From NCBI GenBank assembly GCA_027016475.1, contig JALUTL010000281.1:5434-10473 (forward strand): 5,040 nt of DNA. The letters run 5' to 3'. The position numbers were made by a program, and so were the translations under genes. The notes below the pieces were generated by a model, which had not been told where the DNA came from, made no database searches, and saw only the letters and a list, made by a program, of their open reading frames with translations. The DNA is from Candidatus Heimdallarchaeota archaeon. Its GTDB lineage: Archaea > Asgardarchaeota > Heimdallarchaeia > Heimdallarchaeales > Kariarchaeaceae. Below are positions 1-5,040 of this stretch, one piece after another (the stretch's first letter is position 1; the number at the start of each line of letters is the position of its first letter).

Positions 1-1
1 A

Positions 2-340
2 GCAATCCCTTCGCGTATCTACAAGAAGAAGACAAAATTTCTTCTCCAAAAGACACAAAACGGGGCCCTACTGCATTTCATGCTCAGCAACACAGTCAAT
101 TTCCCCAACATCAAAATAAACTACAAACCGACGAACTACATCTATACAAGCAAGGAATTCCCAAATTACATGCAATTTATCCAGAACGTTCTCAGCAAGA
201 ACTATGAAGCGAAAATCCTGAGCTCAATCAAGACCAAGATACTCTATCAGCTCAGGAAAGCGTTCGAAATGCTTGAAGAACAGGGATATGAACTTCCAAA
301 CGTATCTAGACAGCCCGACATCAGATTTGATACTTTCTAG
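2..340 (+). CDS. C-terminal part of an unrecognised protein (5' end outside window)
   Basis: The frame is open from base 2, with no stop, to a TAG at 338-340, giving 112 residues of what is probably a longer protein. An internal ATG at base 80 could start an 86-residue protein. However, the codons before it read as ordinary coding sequence (a basic KKKTKFLLQKTQNG stretch), so a gene entering from the left edge is more likely. The product looks soluble and basic, with many Lys, Asn and Tyr. It has no signal peptide or membrane span. It ends in a probable helix (around KILYQLRKAFEMLEEQGYELP) followed by a polar tail. I see no catalytic motif and do not recognise the family. It converges on the broken minus-strand gene, with only 28 bp between the two stop codons. 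Confidence 0.6.
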   Translation, partial: AIPSRIYKKKTKFLLQKTQNGALLHFMLSNTVNFPNIKINYKPTNYIYTSKEFPNYMQFIQNVLSKNYEAKILSSIKTKILYQLRKAFEMLEEQGYELPNVSRQPDIRFDTF

Positions 341-368
341 ATGCGTTTCAAACAGTATACAACATCGA

Positions 369-959
369 TCAGATCAGAAATTTCTTCTTGATTTTTCTTA
401 ATATGCCCCAGAGAAGACAACTCATGCTGAGAATCAAATAATAGGTTGATAATCTCTTCCACAACTCTTTTTCAGATGGATTCATTAAACCAAAAGTAAT
501 ATCATTGTTTGTCACATCAAGCTCTCGAAAAGTTCCATTCAGCATCAAAAGAGTCAATGGACGAAAATGGGAATAATAACTTTCTTTCCCAGATATTATA
601 TACTTAATGTGACAGTAAGCATTTTCATTTATCTGTGAAGTGTCATTTATTGGGATATTTGCTTCCAATCGTTTGACTTCTAGACTTGGTTTGATTGTGT
701 GGTTACTCTTAATCCATACACGTTCACTTACGAAACGTTCTTTTCTGCCTCTTAGGGTTTCCACAACCAATTCCACGTAGCAAAATTGCTCTTCTGTGGA
801 ATTTAATCTATAAAAATCCTGCAGTTTATTCTCTATTGAGCCTCTGCCGTCAAAGTAGATTTTTATGGGGGATGTGACTGCTCCAAATCCTTTACTGATC
901 TTATAGGAAATGTTGCTAAATTTAAAATGAATGTCAGAACCATTAGTAATTTTCCCCAA
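369..959 (-). CDS. C-terminal, membrane-anchored segment of the broken surface-protein gene
   Basis: This is the longest uninterrupted piece (196 codons). It is bounded upstream by TGA at 963-965 and ends at TGA 369-371. Its first possible start is TTG at 957-959, with no Shine-Dalgarno or TATA element, so independent translation is doubtful. It is better read as the continuation of PEDWGK. It holds sequons NGS, NIS, NST, NHT, NDT and NGT in a soluble outside domain. Then comes a segment of about 17 residues, STYYLILSMSCLLWGIL, that should span the membrane, and an intracellular RKIKKKFLI tail. The family is not recognised. Confidence 0.55.
   Translation of the reverse strand: MGKITNGSDIHFKFSNISYKISKGFGAVTSPIKIYFDGRGSIENKLQDFYRLNSTEEQFCYVELVVETLRGRKERFVSERVWIKSNHTIKPSLEVKRLEANIPINDTSQINENAYCHIKYIISGKESYYSHFRPLTLLMLNGTFRELDVTNNDITFGLMNPSEKELWKRLSTYYLILSMSCLLWGILRKIKKKFLI
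378..400 (+). terminator. T-rich tract downstream of the left-edge gene
   Basis: About 40 bp after the TAG at 340 the plus strand becomes T-rich (TTTCTTCTTG, then ATTTTTCTT). Archaeal RNA polymerase can terminate on such T-tracts without a hairpin. The tract lies inside the 3' end of the convergent minus-strand gene, so the T-richness may simply reflect that gene's Lys/Phe codons. Weak call. Confidence 0.2.
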
Positions 960-1144
960 TCTTCAGGAGTTTCAGTGCAAAGGACAAACCCATTAATCGA
1001 CCAAAATGGTTTGGCCGCTCTCAAGTTCAAAATTGATGCGTTGTAAGTTTGGACATTGTGAAGATCAATTACATCGATGAACAAGGAGATCTCAACTAGT
1101 GTTTCACCATAGCTGACACGGATGAGATGATAAAATTGTTGCAC
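863..1144 (-). CDS. Middle ectodomain segment of the broken surface-protein gene
   Basis: The stop-free frame runs from below 1210 to a stop at 863-865, with a GTG at 1144 as its first possible start. The credible coding part is about 1135 to 950. It encodes a beta-rich, ectodomain-like stretch with one sequon (NAS) and one Cys. Beyond PEDWGK the frame reads into LLMVLTFILN and an unconvincing tail, while the next frame continues a polar, glycosylatable sequence. GTG 1144 is therefore probably not a real start, and the 93-residue protein probably does not exist as such. Confidence 0.4.
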   Translation of the reverse strand: MQQFYHLIRVSYGETLVEISLFIDVIDLHNVQTYNASILNLRAAKPFWSINGFVLCTETPEDWGKLLMVLTFILNLATFPIRSVKDLEQSHPP

Positions 1145-1230
1145 TCCGAACAGGTTACGTCCTCGCAGGAGGCTGTTGCTTGTGGTAATAGAAGAATCAC
1201 AAAAAAACTACCCAAAGCCATTTCATACAT
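1096..1230 (-). CDS. Signal-peptide segment of the broken surface-protein gene
   Basis: This is a 44-codon frame from ATG 1230 to TAG 1096-1098. A second in-frame ATG at 1221 would give a signal peptide starting MALGSFF. The segment has a 12-residue hydrophobic core, then a small-residue cleavage region (ATAS), then a Cys cluster CEDVTCSEC. TASC resembles a degenerate lipobox, so lipid attachment at that Cys is possible, but Thr at -3 is not the preferred residue. The last residues before the stop (about IISSVSAMVKH) are probably out of frame. Coding is best read as moving to the middle segment near 1132-1135. The ATG at 1230 lies about 24 bp after a TATA-like box, as expected for leaderless initiation. 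Confidence 0.5.
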   Translation of the reverse strand: MYEMALGSFFVILLLPQATASCEDVTCSECNNFIISSVSAMVKH

Positions 1231-1247
1231 AATTTTGCAAAAAGGAC

Positions 1248-1258
1248 ATTTAAAAATA
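1248..1258 (-). promoter_or_regulatory. TATA box of the broken surface-protein gene
   Basis: The minus strand reads TATTTTTAAAT, preceded by purine-rich GGATGAGG as a possible BRE. The TATTTTTA core is centred about 24 bp before ATG 1230, the same spacing seen at the large gene. The transcript would therefore begin at or next to the start codon (leaderless). This favours ATG 1230 over the further upstream ATG 1266, which lies above the box. Confidence 0.45.
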
Positions 1259-1303
1259 GACCTCATCCAAGTTTAGAAATTCAATCTGTACCTATTCTAC
1301 ATA

Positions 1304-1321
1304 CCAAAATCGGTTTTACCG
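1304..1321 (-). terminator. Possible terminator of the large surface-protein gene
   Basis: On the minus strand, 13 bp after the TAG stop, a small hairpin CGGT-AAA-ACCG (1311-1321) is followed directly by ATTTTGG. The stem is only 4 bp and the T-tract only 4 bases, so this is a weak candidate. Its position between a stop codon and the next promoter is right. Confidence 0.25.
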
Positions 1322-1333
1322 GATTACATGAAC

Positions 1334-4255
1334 CTATTTTTTCTTGCCTCTCCGCAGTTTTGAGAAGGCGGTTCGTAGAAGCATCAGTAGCGAAATGGCA
1401 GCCAGACCTCCTGCGAAAAATTCATACTGCTGATAGTATTCATTTGCCAATTGAAGATAGCTTTCAAGCAGGGGCAATGAGTCCGTGGTTTCCAATGAAT
1501 ATATATAGGGATTCGATTCAGACCCAGAGAAACTTGTCTGATTGAAAACATCAATCGCGCTGATGTAAAATTCCAATACCTGACCAACTGAAATGGATGG
1601 AAGCGTTGCATTGTAAAGACTCAATTGTGCAGTCATGGGTGTTGTCTGCCATGATTCTCCTGACACTCTATGATGCAAAGTTACAGCGGATACGTTGCTA
1701 TTGTCAATGACTGAGACGACGATGGTTATCGGTGCCCCTGCTGTTGGTGGACTGGGTTTCACAAATGGCGGGCTTATGGTTGGTCCTTCCAAATCATTGT
1801 CCACAATCACAATTGCGGCAGCAGAAGTGGCTTCCTTACCTGCATTGTCAACCGCTTTGGCTTGGATCGTGTGATTCCCATTGCTCAACCTACGAGTATC
1901 AAGAACAAATTTGTGTGACTCATTTGTGGCAATACTATTTTCTGTACCATCAACCAACAGAGAAACGGATGAGATGTTAGAACCTGCATCTGTCGCAGTA
2001 ACTGGAATCTCCAAGTTTCCATTTACAACGCTGTTATTTGCCAAACTCATTGAAACAGTAGGTGGAACATCATCATCAACTGTATACTGATATGATGAAG
2101 AATTAAAAATAGCAATATTTCCATTGCTGTCGTTTGCCCCAAAATAATAGGTAACCTCTGTTCCAAAAGGATATTTCGGTGCCTGAGCGGAGTATATGCT
2201 ACCATTGAAGGTAGCAAACATCGTCATCCATTCTCCGCCGATGTGATGAACCATCCACACATGAGAAACATTTGCAAGTTCATCGTCAACAACCAAGTTC
2301 CATTCGGGTGTTTCATAATACTGAATCGATGAAGGAGCATTTAATGACTCTAGATCAGGTCCAACATCGTCTTGAATGAAGTTCAATGAGTCCACAAGCA
2401 AATCAATCCGATCTGCTCCACTATCAACTATGTAAACATAAACCTCATCTACAACAAGATCAGAACGTCCAAAACTGACCAGCATATCATTTTCTAGGTT
2501 TCTAACAATTGAATTCCAAGAATTCAGCTCTAGATCCAAAAGAAAATATGTCGCGGTACTCGAATTCGTAAAGGGTGTTGATGACAAATTATAAGCAATC
2601 ACATAAAATATACAACCGACAGAATCAAAGTGCAAACTAATAAATGCATAAGAAGAGCCAGAAATGGTTCTGTTCAGCAACTTTACCTGAAAATCCGTAT
2701 AGACATTTTTTTCATTAATCTCAACATCCATTAACCTATATGCGTAAGCATTTCCAGTTGCAGAAGACAAATATGCTGAATATTTGCCTTCAAAAGAATC
2801 TTCACTTCTGTTAGCAGACGGGTAAGTGGACATACCCCATCCATTGGTTAATCCGCCTATACCATTCAACCATGTATTTTCAAAACCATTGTCCGGTATG
2901 GGATCAGTAAACAAGAGGATACTGTTTATTTCCAATTTCGCTTCAGTCACACCAGTCGTGCTATAGGTATCTGACGCCAATTGCAAATATGTAAGCGACA
3001 TAGTTGTCGTATTGAAGGAGGAGATCAATTCGTACAAGTTTATCTCCAATTGCTGCCACCCACCAGAATGGGGAACGTAAACATAGCGAAATGCTGTTAC
3101 AGAATAAGTGTTGTTGGAACTTATTGAATAAGCTGAGGATTTCCCAAGATAGAAATAATAATTAATTGTATATGAGCCATTTACAAATTGCATATATATG
3201 TAAGAATATTCATTTGAAACATTCGTGCCAGAATATCGATAATCAATTTTCAGAGTAGTTTCATTGTGAATCCAGATCGATTTTGTTCCAGACATGAATT
3301 TCGTCATCGCAGCAGATGATCTTCTTCCTTCTAAAGAGCCAGCACGGACAGAAACAATTCCGTCCACTGTCTTTATCTCACCAGGATCCTCTTCCTGAAT
3401 ATTAAAGCCAGCAACATCAGTTTCAAAATCCCCAGTAGGGAAATGCTCATAGGAAGAGTTGGACAAGGACAAATCATCAAAAAAAATCACTCTGGGTTCA
3501 GATGGATGGGGGATAGAATCGGCATACAACCTGATTTGAACAATTCGAAGACCGGGCAAGAGACCAATTGTATCAGTCGCCATCTGTTTAAGATCTATGA
3601 CCACCTTTTCCCAACTGTCCATCAAAATTGTTGAATTGAAATAATATGTGGAAGATGAGTTCGAACTAGCAGTGAATGAGACAAAATAATGGTAGAAATA
3701 ATAATTGTTTGTTCCATCAGACAACTGAAAATACACATACCCGTTTCCCAAAGTGCGATTGGTTCCAGAAACCTTTATCCAAATATTGAACATCAAATCA
3801 TCATCCAGATAAAGTAAATCGGATGGATAATGAGAAGCAGATAATTGCGCATCCGATACACCACCCGTAATATTGAATTCCAAACTTTTTGAACCACTAA
3901 GGAAATCATCGGAAGACTGACCACCACGAATAAGACCAGTCGAAGAGGAAAACCATTCAGAAGGCTCCCCATAGGAATTGGTAGAATCAAAATCACCATT
4001 CCGCAACACATTTGGACGATAAAAAGAATAACTATGGTTTAATGAATCTACATAAGAACCAGTGAATGTATCAGATTGCGATGATGAAAAAGAATCTGCG
4101 CCAGTGGACAAACCCATGGAGACATTTTTGCCGGAAATTCCATCATCAGGAACTGCAATTGGCGATCCAACCACCGCCTGCGAACCAGTAACTGCAAAAG
4201 ACGAGCTGATTAACATGCCGAAAACTAAAATCAAATGAAGGTCAAAAATCTTCAT
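1334..4255 (-). CDS. Large membrane-anchored cell-surface protein with three jelly-roll-like modules and three Ig-like domains
   Basis: This is a predicted 973-residue type I membrane surface protein. I chose ATG 4255 because a BRE/TATA element lies about 24 bp upstream and the signal peptide then begins MKIF. The frame also extends five codons to TTG 4270. Order: signal peptide 1-21 (cleavage after SSFA); Ser/Gly/Asp-rich leader about 22-81; three homologous modules at about 82-268, 272-452 and 453-630; Ig-like domains about 631-729, 730-821 and 822-922; a short span about 946-960; basic tail RTAFSKLRRGKKK. The second Ig-like domain has the usual PPTVS opening and DNAGK end loop. The modules resemble carbohydrate-binding (CBM4/9-like) or galactose-binding-like beta-sandwiches. 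About 27 N-X-S/T sequons and a single Cys (about residue 548) fit an N-glycosylated outside protein. No catalytic domain is visible. Likely roles, by inference only: glycan binding, adhesion or an S-layer-associated coat. Stop is TAG at 1334-1336. Confidence 0.85.
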   Translation of the reverse strand: MKIFDLHLILVFGMLISSSFAVTGSQAVVGSPIAVPDDGISGKNVSMGLSTGADSFSSSQSDTFTGSYVDSLNHSYSFYRPNVLRNGDFDSTNSYGEPSEWFSSSTGLIRGGQSSDDFLSGSKSLEFNITGGVSDAQLSASHYPSDLLYLDDDLMFNIWIKVSGTNRTLGNGYVYFQLSDGTNNYYFYHYFVSFTASSNSSSTYYFNSTILMDSWEKVVIDLKQMATDTIGLLPGLRIVQIRLYADSIPHPSEPRVIFFDDLSLSNSSYEHFPTGDFETDVAGFNIQEEDPGEIKTVDGIVSVRAGSLEGRRSSAAMTKFMSGTKSIWIHNETTLKIDYRYSGTNVSNEYSYIYMQFVNGSYTINYYFYLGKSSAYSISSNNTYSVTAFRYVYVPHSGGWQQLEINLYELISSFNTTTMSLTYLQLASDTYSTTGVTEAKLEINSILLFTDPIPDNGFENTWLNGIGGLTNGWGMSTYPSANRSEDSFEGKYSAYLSSATGNAYAYRLMDVEINEKNVYTDFQVKLLNRTISGSSYAFISLHFDSVGCIFYVIAYNLSSTPFTNSSTATYFLLDLELNSWNSIVRNLENDMLVSFGRSDLVVDEVYVYIVDSGADRIDLLVDSLNFIQDDVGPDLESLNAPSSIQYYETPEWNLVVDDELANVSHVWMVHHIGGEWMTMFATFNGSIYSAQAPKYPFGTEVTYYFGANDSNGNIAIFNSSSYQYTVDDDVPPTVSMSLANNSVVNGNLEIPVTATDAGSNISSVSLLVDGTENSIATNESHKFVLDTRRLSNGNHTIQAKAVDNAGKEATSAAAIVIVDNDLEGPTISPPFVKPSPPTAGAPITIVVSVIDNSNVSAVTLHHRVSGESWQTTPMTAQLSLYNATLPSISVGQVLEFYISAIDVFNQTSFSGSESNPYIYSLETTDSLPLLESYLQLANEYYQQYEFFAGGLAAISLLMLLRTAFSKLRRGKKK
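2366..4012 (-). repeat. Three tandem protein modules of about 180 residues (within the large surface protein)
   Basis: Units lie at about 3452-4012, 2900-3442 and 2366-2899. They align by landmarks in the same order. Opening: RNGDFDS, PTGDFET, DNGFENT. Next: SGSKSLEF, SGTKSIWI, EGKYSAYL. Central aromatic strand: YVYFQLSDGTNNYYFYHY, YIYMQFVNGSYTINYYFYL, YAFISLHFDSVGCIFYVIAY. Next: SWEKVVIDL, GWQQLEINL, SWNSIVRNL. Closing strand: VIFFDDLSL, KLEINSILLF, DLLVDSLNF. Divergence is high, so the duplications are old and nothing repeats at the DNA level. NGDFE openings with a DDLSL-like final strand are typical of CBM4/9-type beta-sandwiches. Confidence 0.7.
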
Positions 4256-4275
4256 GACCGTAATGAACAACGTTC

Positions 4276-4291
4276 AATTTAAACCTTTTCC
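4276..4291 (-). promoter_or_regulatory. BRE and TATA box of the large surface-protein gene
   Basis: The minus strand reads GGAAAAGG (BRE-like, 4284-4291) directly followed by TTTAAATT (TATA box, 4276-4283). The TATA centre is about 24 bp before ATG 4255. Archaeal transcription starts roughly 25 bp downstream of the box, so the mRNA should begin at the ATG itself. No Shine-Dalgarno sequence is present, which fits a leaderless message and excludes TTG 4270 as the start. Confidence 0.65.
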
Positions 4292-4375
4292 AAACTTTGC
4301 TTTGAATCTAACACCAAAGAGAACACCCCATAAAGACATTGTTCAACAGATAAATCCTTGTTCTCCCCATTTTTT

Positions 4376-4564
4376 TTAGTACGAGTTCGCATGTGGCAAA
4401 AATGACAGAACAATCCGTTTTCTGTAATTGATGGTAAACAAAAAGACAGTCAGCAATAAGAACCCACCAACGAGAATATTGTTTTGGAGGAAAAAGAGTG
4501 CCACAACCTTTGAAAAATCATGGAATGCTCTTTTAAACACTTGATGCATGAAAAATACAATCAT
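4376..4564 (-). CDS. Short single-span membrane ORF, possibly the C-terminal end of a broken surface-protein gene
   Basis: From ATG 4564 this encodes 62 residues. There is an amphipathic N-terminal half (HQVFKRAFHDFSKV, then ALFFLQNN), a clear membrane span (ILVGGFLLLTVFLFTI), then NYRKR and a short tail, ending at TAA 4376-4378. In-frame TTG 4579 would add five residues. Inside-positive NYRKR after the span gives an outside-to-inside topology, like the other two minus-strand products. Read alone it is a small membrane protein of unknown role. A weak TATA-like element at 4591-4598 lies about 30 bp before the ATG. Alternatively it is the anchor of a longer protein whose ectodomain is read in the frame just upstream. 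It sits 120 bp upstream of the large surface gene on the same strand. Confidence 0.4.
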   Translation of the reverse strand: MIVFFMHQVFKRAFHDFSKVVALFFLQNNILVGGFLLLTVFLFTINYRKRIVLSFLPHANSY

Positions 4565-4590
4565 GTACCTGTCTGTCAATTCAAGCTGTC

Positions 4591-4598
4591 ATTAAAAG
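4591..4598 (-). promoter_or_regulatory. Weak TATA-like element before the short membrane ORF
   Basis: The minus strand reads CTTTTAAT, centred about 30 bp before ATG 4564. That would give a leader of a few bases. It lacks a purine-rich BRE (the preceding bases are pyrimidine-rich). If the upstream frame is truly part of the same gene, this element is coincidental. Confidence 0.2.
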
Positions 4599-4739
4599 GG
4601 AAAAATCTTATTTCATCTAATTCACCTTCTGATGATTGAGGAATGAAATATAGCATCTGGTGCTTAATGTTGGGCGACAGAGAGTATGAAAGCGATGCAT
4701 TGTAATTGTAAATGGTCACGGAAGCGTACGGGATTACTG

Positions 4740-5040
4740 ATGACCCCAAAAACTTACTTCAAAGGGTCTTTCGACCAATTTCTAAACTACTTTGAGGAAG
4801 AGCTGGAATATCTCCAAAATTTTAGAATTTTGGATGTGGAAAACGGAATATTCACAAAAATGGACGGATCAACACAGATCTCCGGCAAGCAACTTCAACT
4901 GGAAATCGCAAACCATCTCCACAGAATCCAAATCACAAATTCAAGCATCCCAATTTTCAATCATAATCTTGACCCACAAAAAAAGAAACTACCCAAAATT
5001 ATAATTATACCAAAATTACCACATAGATTAACGGGCGTGT
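4740..5040 (+). CDS. N-terminal part of an unrecognised soluble protein (3' end outside window)
   Basis: From ATG 4740 the frame stays open for 100 codons to the window edge. The product opens MTPKTYFKGSFDQFLNYFEE, continues with a probable acidic helix (EEELEYLQN), a predicted strand/turn region (RILDVENGIFTKMDGS), a second helix (KQLQLEIANHLHRIQ) and a basic strand KKKLPKIIIIPKLPHR. It has no signal peptide or span, so it is probably cytoplasmic. In-frame ATGs at 4686 and 4695 would extend it with MHCNCKWSRKRTGLL. I prefer 4740 because that extension looks atypical and overlaps a minus-strand frame that reads more like protein. A TATA-like TTGTAAAT at 4706-4713 lies about 30 bp upstream. 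I do not recognise the family. Confidence 0.55.
   Translation, partial: MTPKTYFKGSFDQFLNYFEEELEYLQNFRILDVENGIFTKMDGSTQISGKQLQLEIANHLHRIQITNSSIPIFNHNLDPQKKKLPKIIIIPKLPHRLTGV

Larger units (their letters stand above)
369..1230 (-). pseudogene. Secreted, membrane-anchored surface protein, gene broken by two -1 frame shifts
   Basis: One gene is readable in three successive frames. Frame A starts at ATG 1230 and encodes a signal peptide (hydrophobic core LGSFFVILLLP, then QATAS) followed by CEDVTCSECNN. It hits TAG at 1096-1098. The middle frame carries the next roughly 60 residues (GETLVEISLFIDVID through ETPEDWGK) and stops at 863. The last frame runs from about 950 to TGA 369-371 and ends in a membrane span (about STYYLILSMSCLLWGIL) and a basic tail (RKIKKKFLI). 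Each switch is a -1 step. Adding one T to the TTTT run at 1132-1135, or one base in the GGGG/AAAA run at 950-957, restores a continuous protein of about 287 residues. It has about seven N-X-S/T sequons and several cysteines. The topology matches the large surface protein upstream: outside domain, one span, cationic tail. I do not recognise the domain. It could be a decaying gene, a recoded gene, or a victim of two base-calling errors. A more upstream in-frame ATG at 1266 would add a CPFC-containing N-terminus. Confidence 0.65.
4376..4758 (-). pseudogene. Possible frameshifted, 5'-truncated remnant of a membrane-anchored surface protein
   Basis: Just upstream of the short membrane ORF, another frame is open from 4758 to TGA 4576-4578. 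It reads like an ectodomain: VIPYASVTIYNYNASLSYSL, then SPNIKHQMLYFIPQ and EGELDEIRFFPFNDSL, with an NAS and an NDS sequon. A -1 step between 4576 and 4591 joins it to LTDRYMIVFF and the span and basic tail of the ORF ending at 4376. The joined product would be about 120 residues. The frame is closed upstream by TGA 4759-4761, and no signal peptide is visible there. The 5' part overlaps the start of the plus-strand gene at 4740. So this is either a truncated relic, a gene with more breaks further upstream, or a chance open frame. Confidence 0.35.

Noticed and set aside
80..340. An independent 86-residue gene starting at ATG 80
   Set aside because: The frame is open back to the window edge with coding-like sequence, and no promoter is evident just upstream of base 80.
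1360..2090. Small ORFs on both strands under the Ig-like domains
   Set aside because: They lie wholly inside the 973-residue gene, have atypical Trp/Cys/His-rich composition and no promoter.
3443..4011. Small ORFs on both strands inside the first module
   Set aside because: They are readings in other frames of the large gene. The minus-strand one is hydrophobic only because it reads Ser/Phe codons out of phase.
4256..4270. TTG start giving a 978-residue large protein
   Set aside because: It lies upstream of the transcription start expected from the TATA box at 4276-4283, lacks a Shine-Dalgarno sequence, and adds five residues before a normal signal peptide starting MKIF.
4265..4375. Terminator or RNA gene in the gap upstream of the large gene
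   Set aside because: The T-run at 4370-4377 is on the plus strand, where no gene ends. No stable hairpin or tRNA-like fold is visible.
4792..5004. A 70-residue plus-strand ORF
   Set aside because: It is in another frame of the better 100-codon frame that starts at 4740 and runs off the window. Its composition (many Trp, Ser, Lys, Gln) is that of an out-of-frame reading.
1..5040. CRISPR array, insertion sequence, tRNA or rRNA
   Set aside because: No regularly spaced direct repeats, no transposase motif or terminal inverted repeats, and no tRNA T-arm or anticodon-arm pattern was seen.

Overview
The window looks archaeal, and an Asgard or Thermoplasmata-like lineage is plausible. This rests on three things: an AT-rich genome, TATA/BRE promoters about 24 bp upstream of start codons with no Shine-Dalgarno sequence (a leaderless arrangement), and secreted, sequon-rich surface proteins ending in one membrane span and a Lys/Arg tail. 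No marker gene fixes the lineage, so this is an inference.

Layout: (1) 2-340, plus strand, the C-terminal end of an unrecognised soluble protein entering from the left edge. (2) 369-1230, minus strand, one gene for a secreted, membrane-anchored protein whose reading frame is broken twice. The promoter, signal peptide, ectodomain, C-terminal span and basic tail are all still readable, but across three frames. (3) 1334-4255, minus strand, an intact 973-residue surface protein that dominates the window: signal peptide, Ser-rich leader, three tandem jelly-roll-like modules of about 180 residues, three Ig-like domains, and a membrane span with a basic tail. (4) 4376 to about 4758, minus strand, a short membrane-anchored C-terminal reading frame that seems to continue an ectodomain-like frame just upstream, again across a one-base frame break. 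(5) 4740-5040, plus strand, the N-terminal 100 codons of an unrecognised protein running off the right edge.

The three minus-strand loci share one design: exported ectodomain, single C-terminal span, cationic cytoplasmic tail. They look like a small cell-surface island read in one direction, but each probably has its own promoter, because the 103 bp and 120 bp gaps hold TATA-like elements. The central gene is intact. Its neighbours carry frame disruptions that all need the same correction, a -1 step equivalent to one missing base. They may be decaying surface genes, recoded genes, or carry assembly errors. Homopolymers of 7 and 8 bases inside the central gene are in frame, which argues against a general homopolymer error problem.

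No RNA gene, CRISPR array, insertion sequence or attachment site was found. I did not find a convincing new defence or metabolic system. The most notable points are the three-module surface protein and the in-order split gene with an exact slippery heptamer at one of its junctions.
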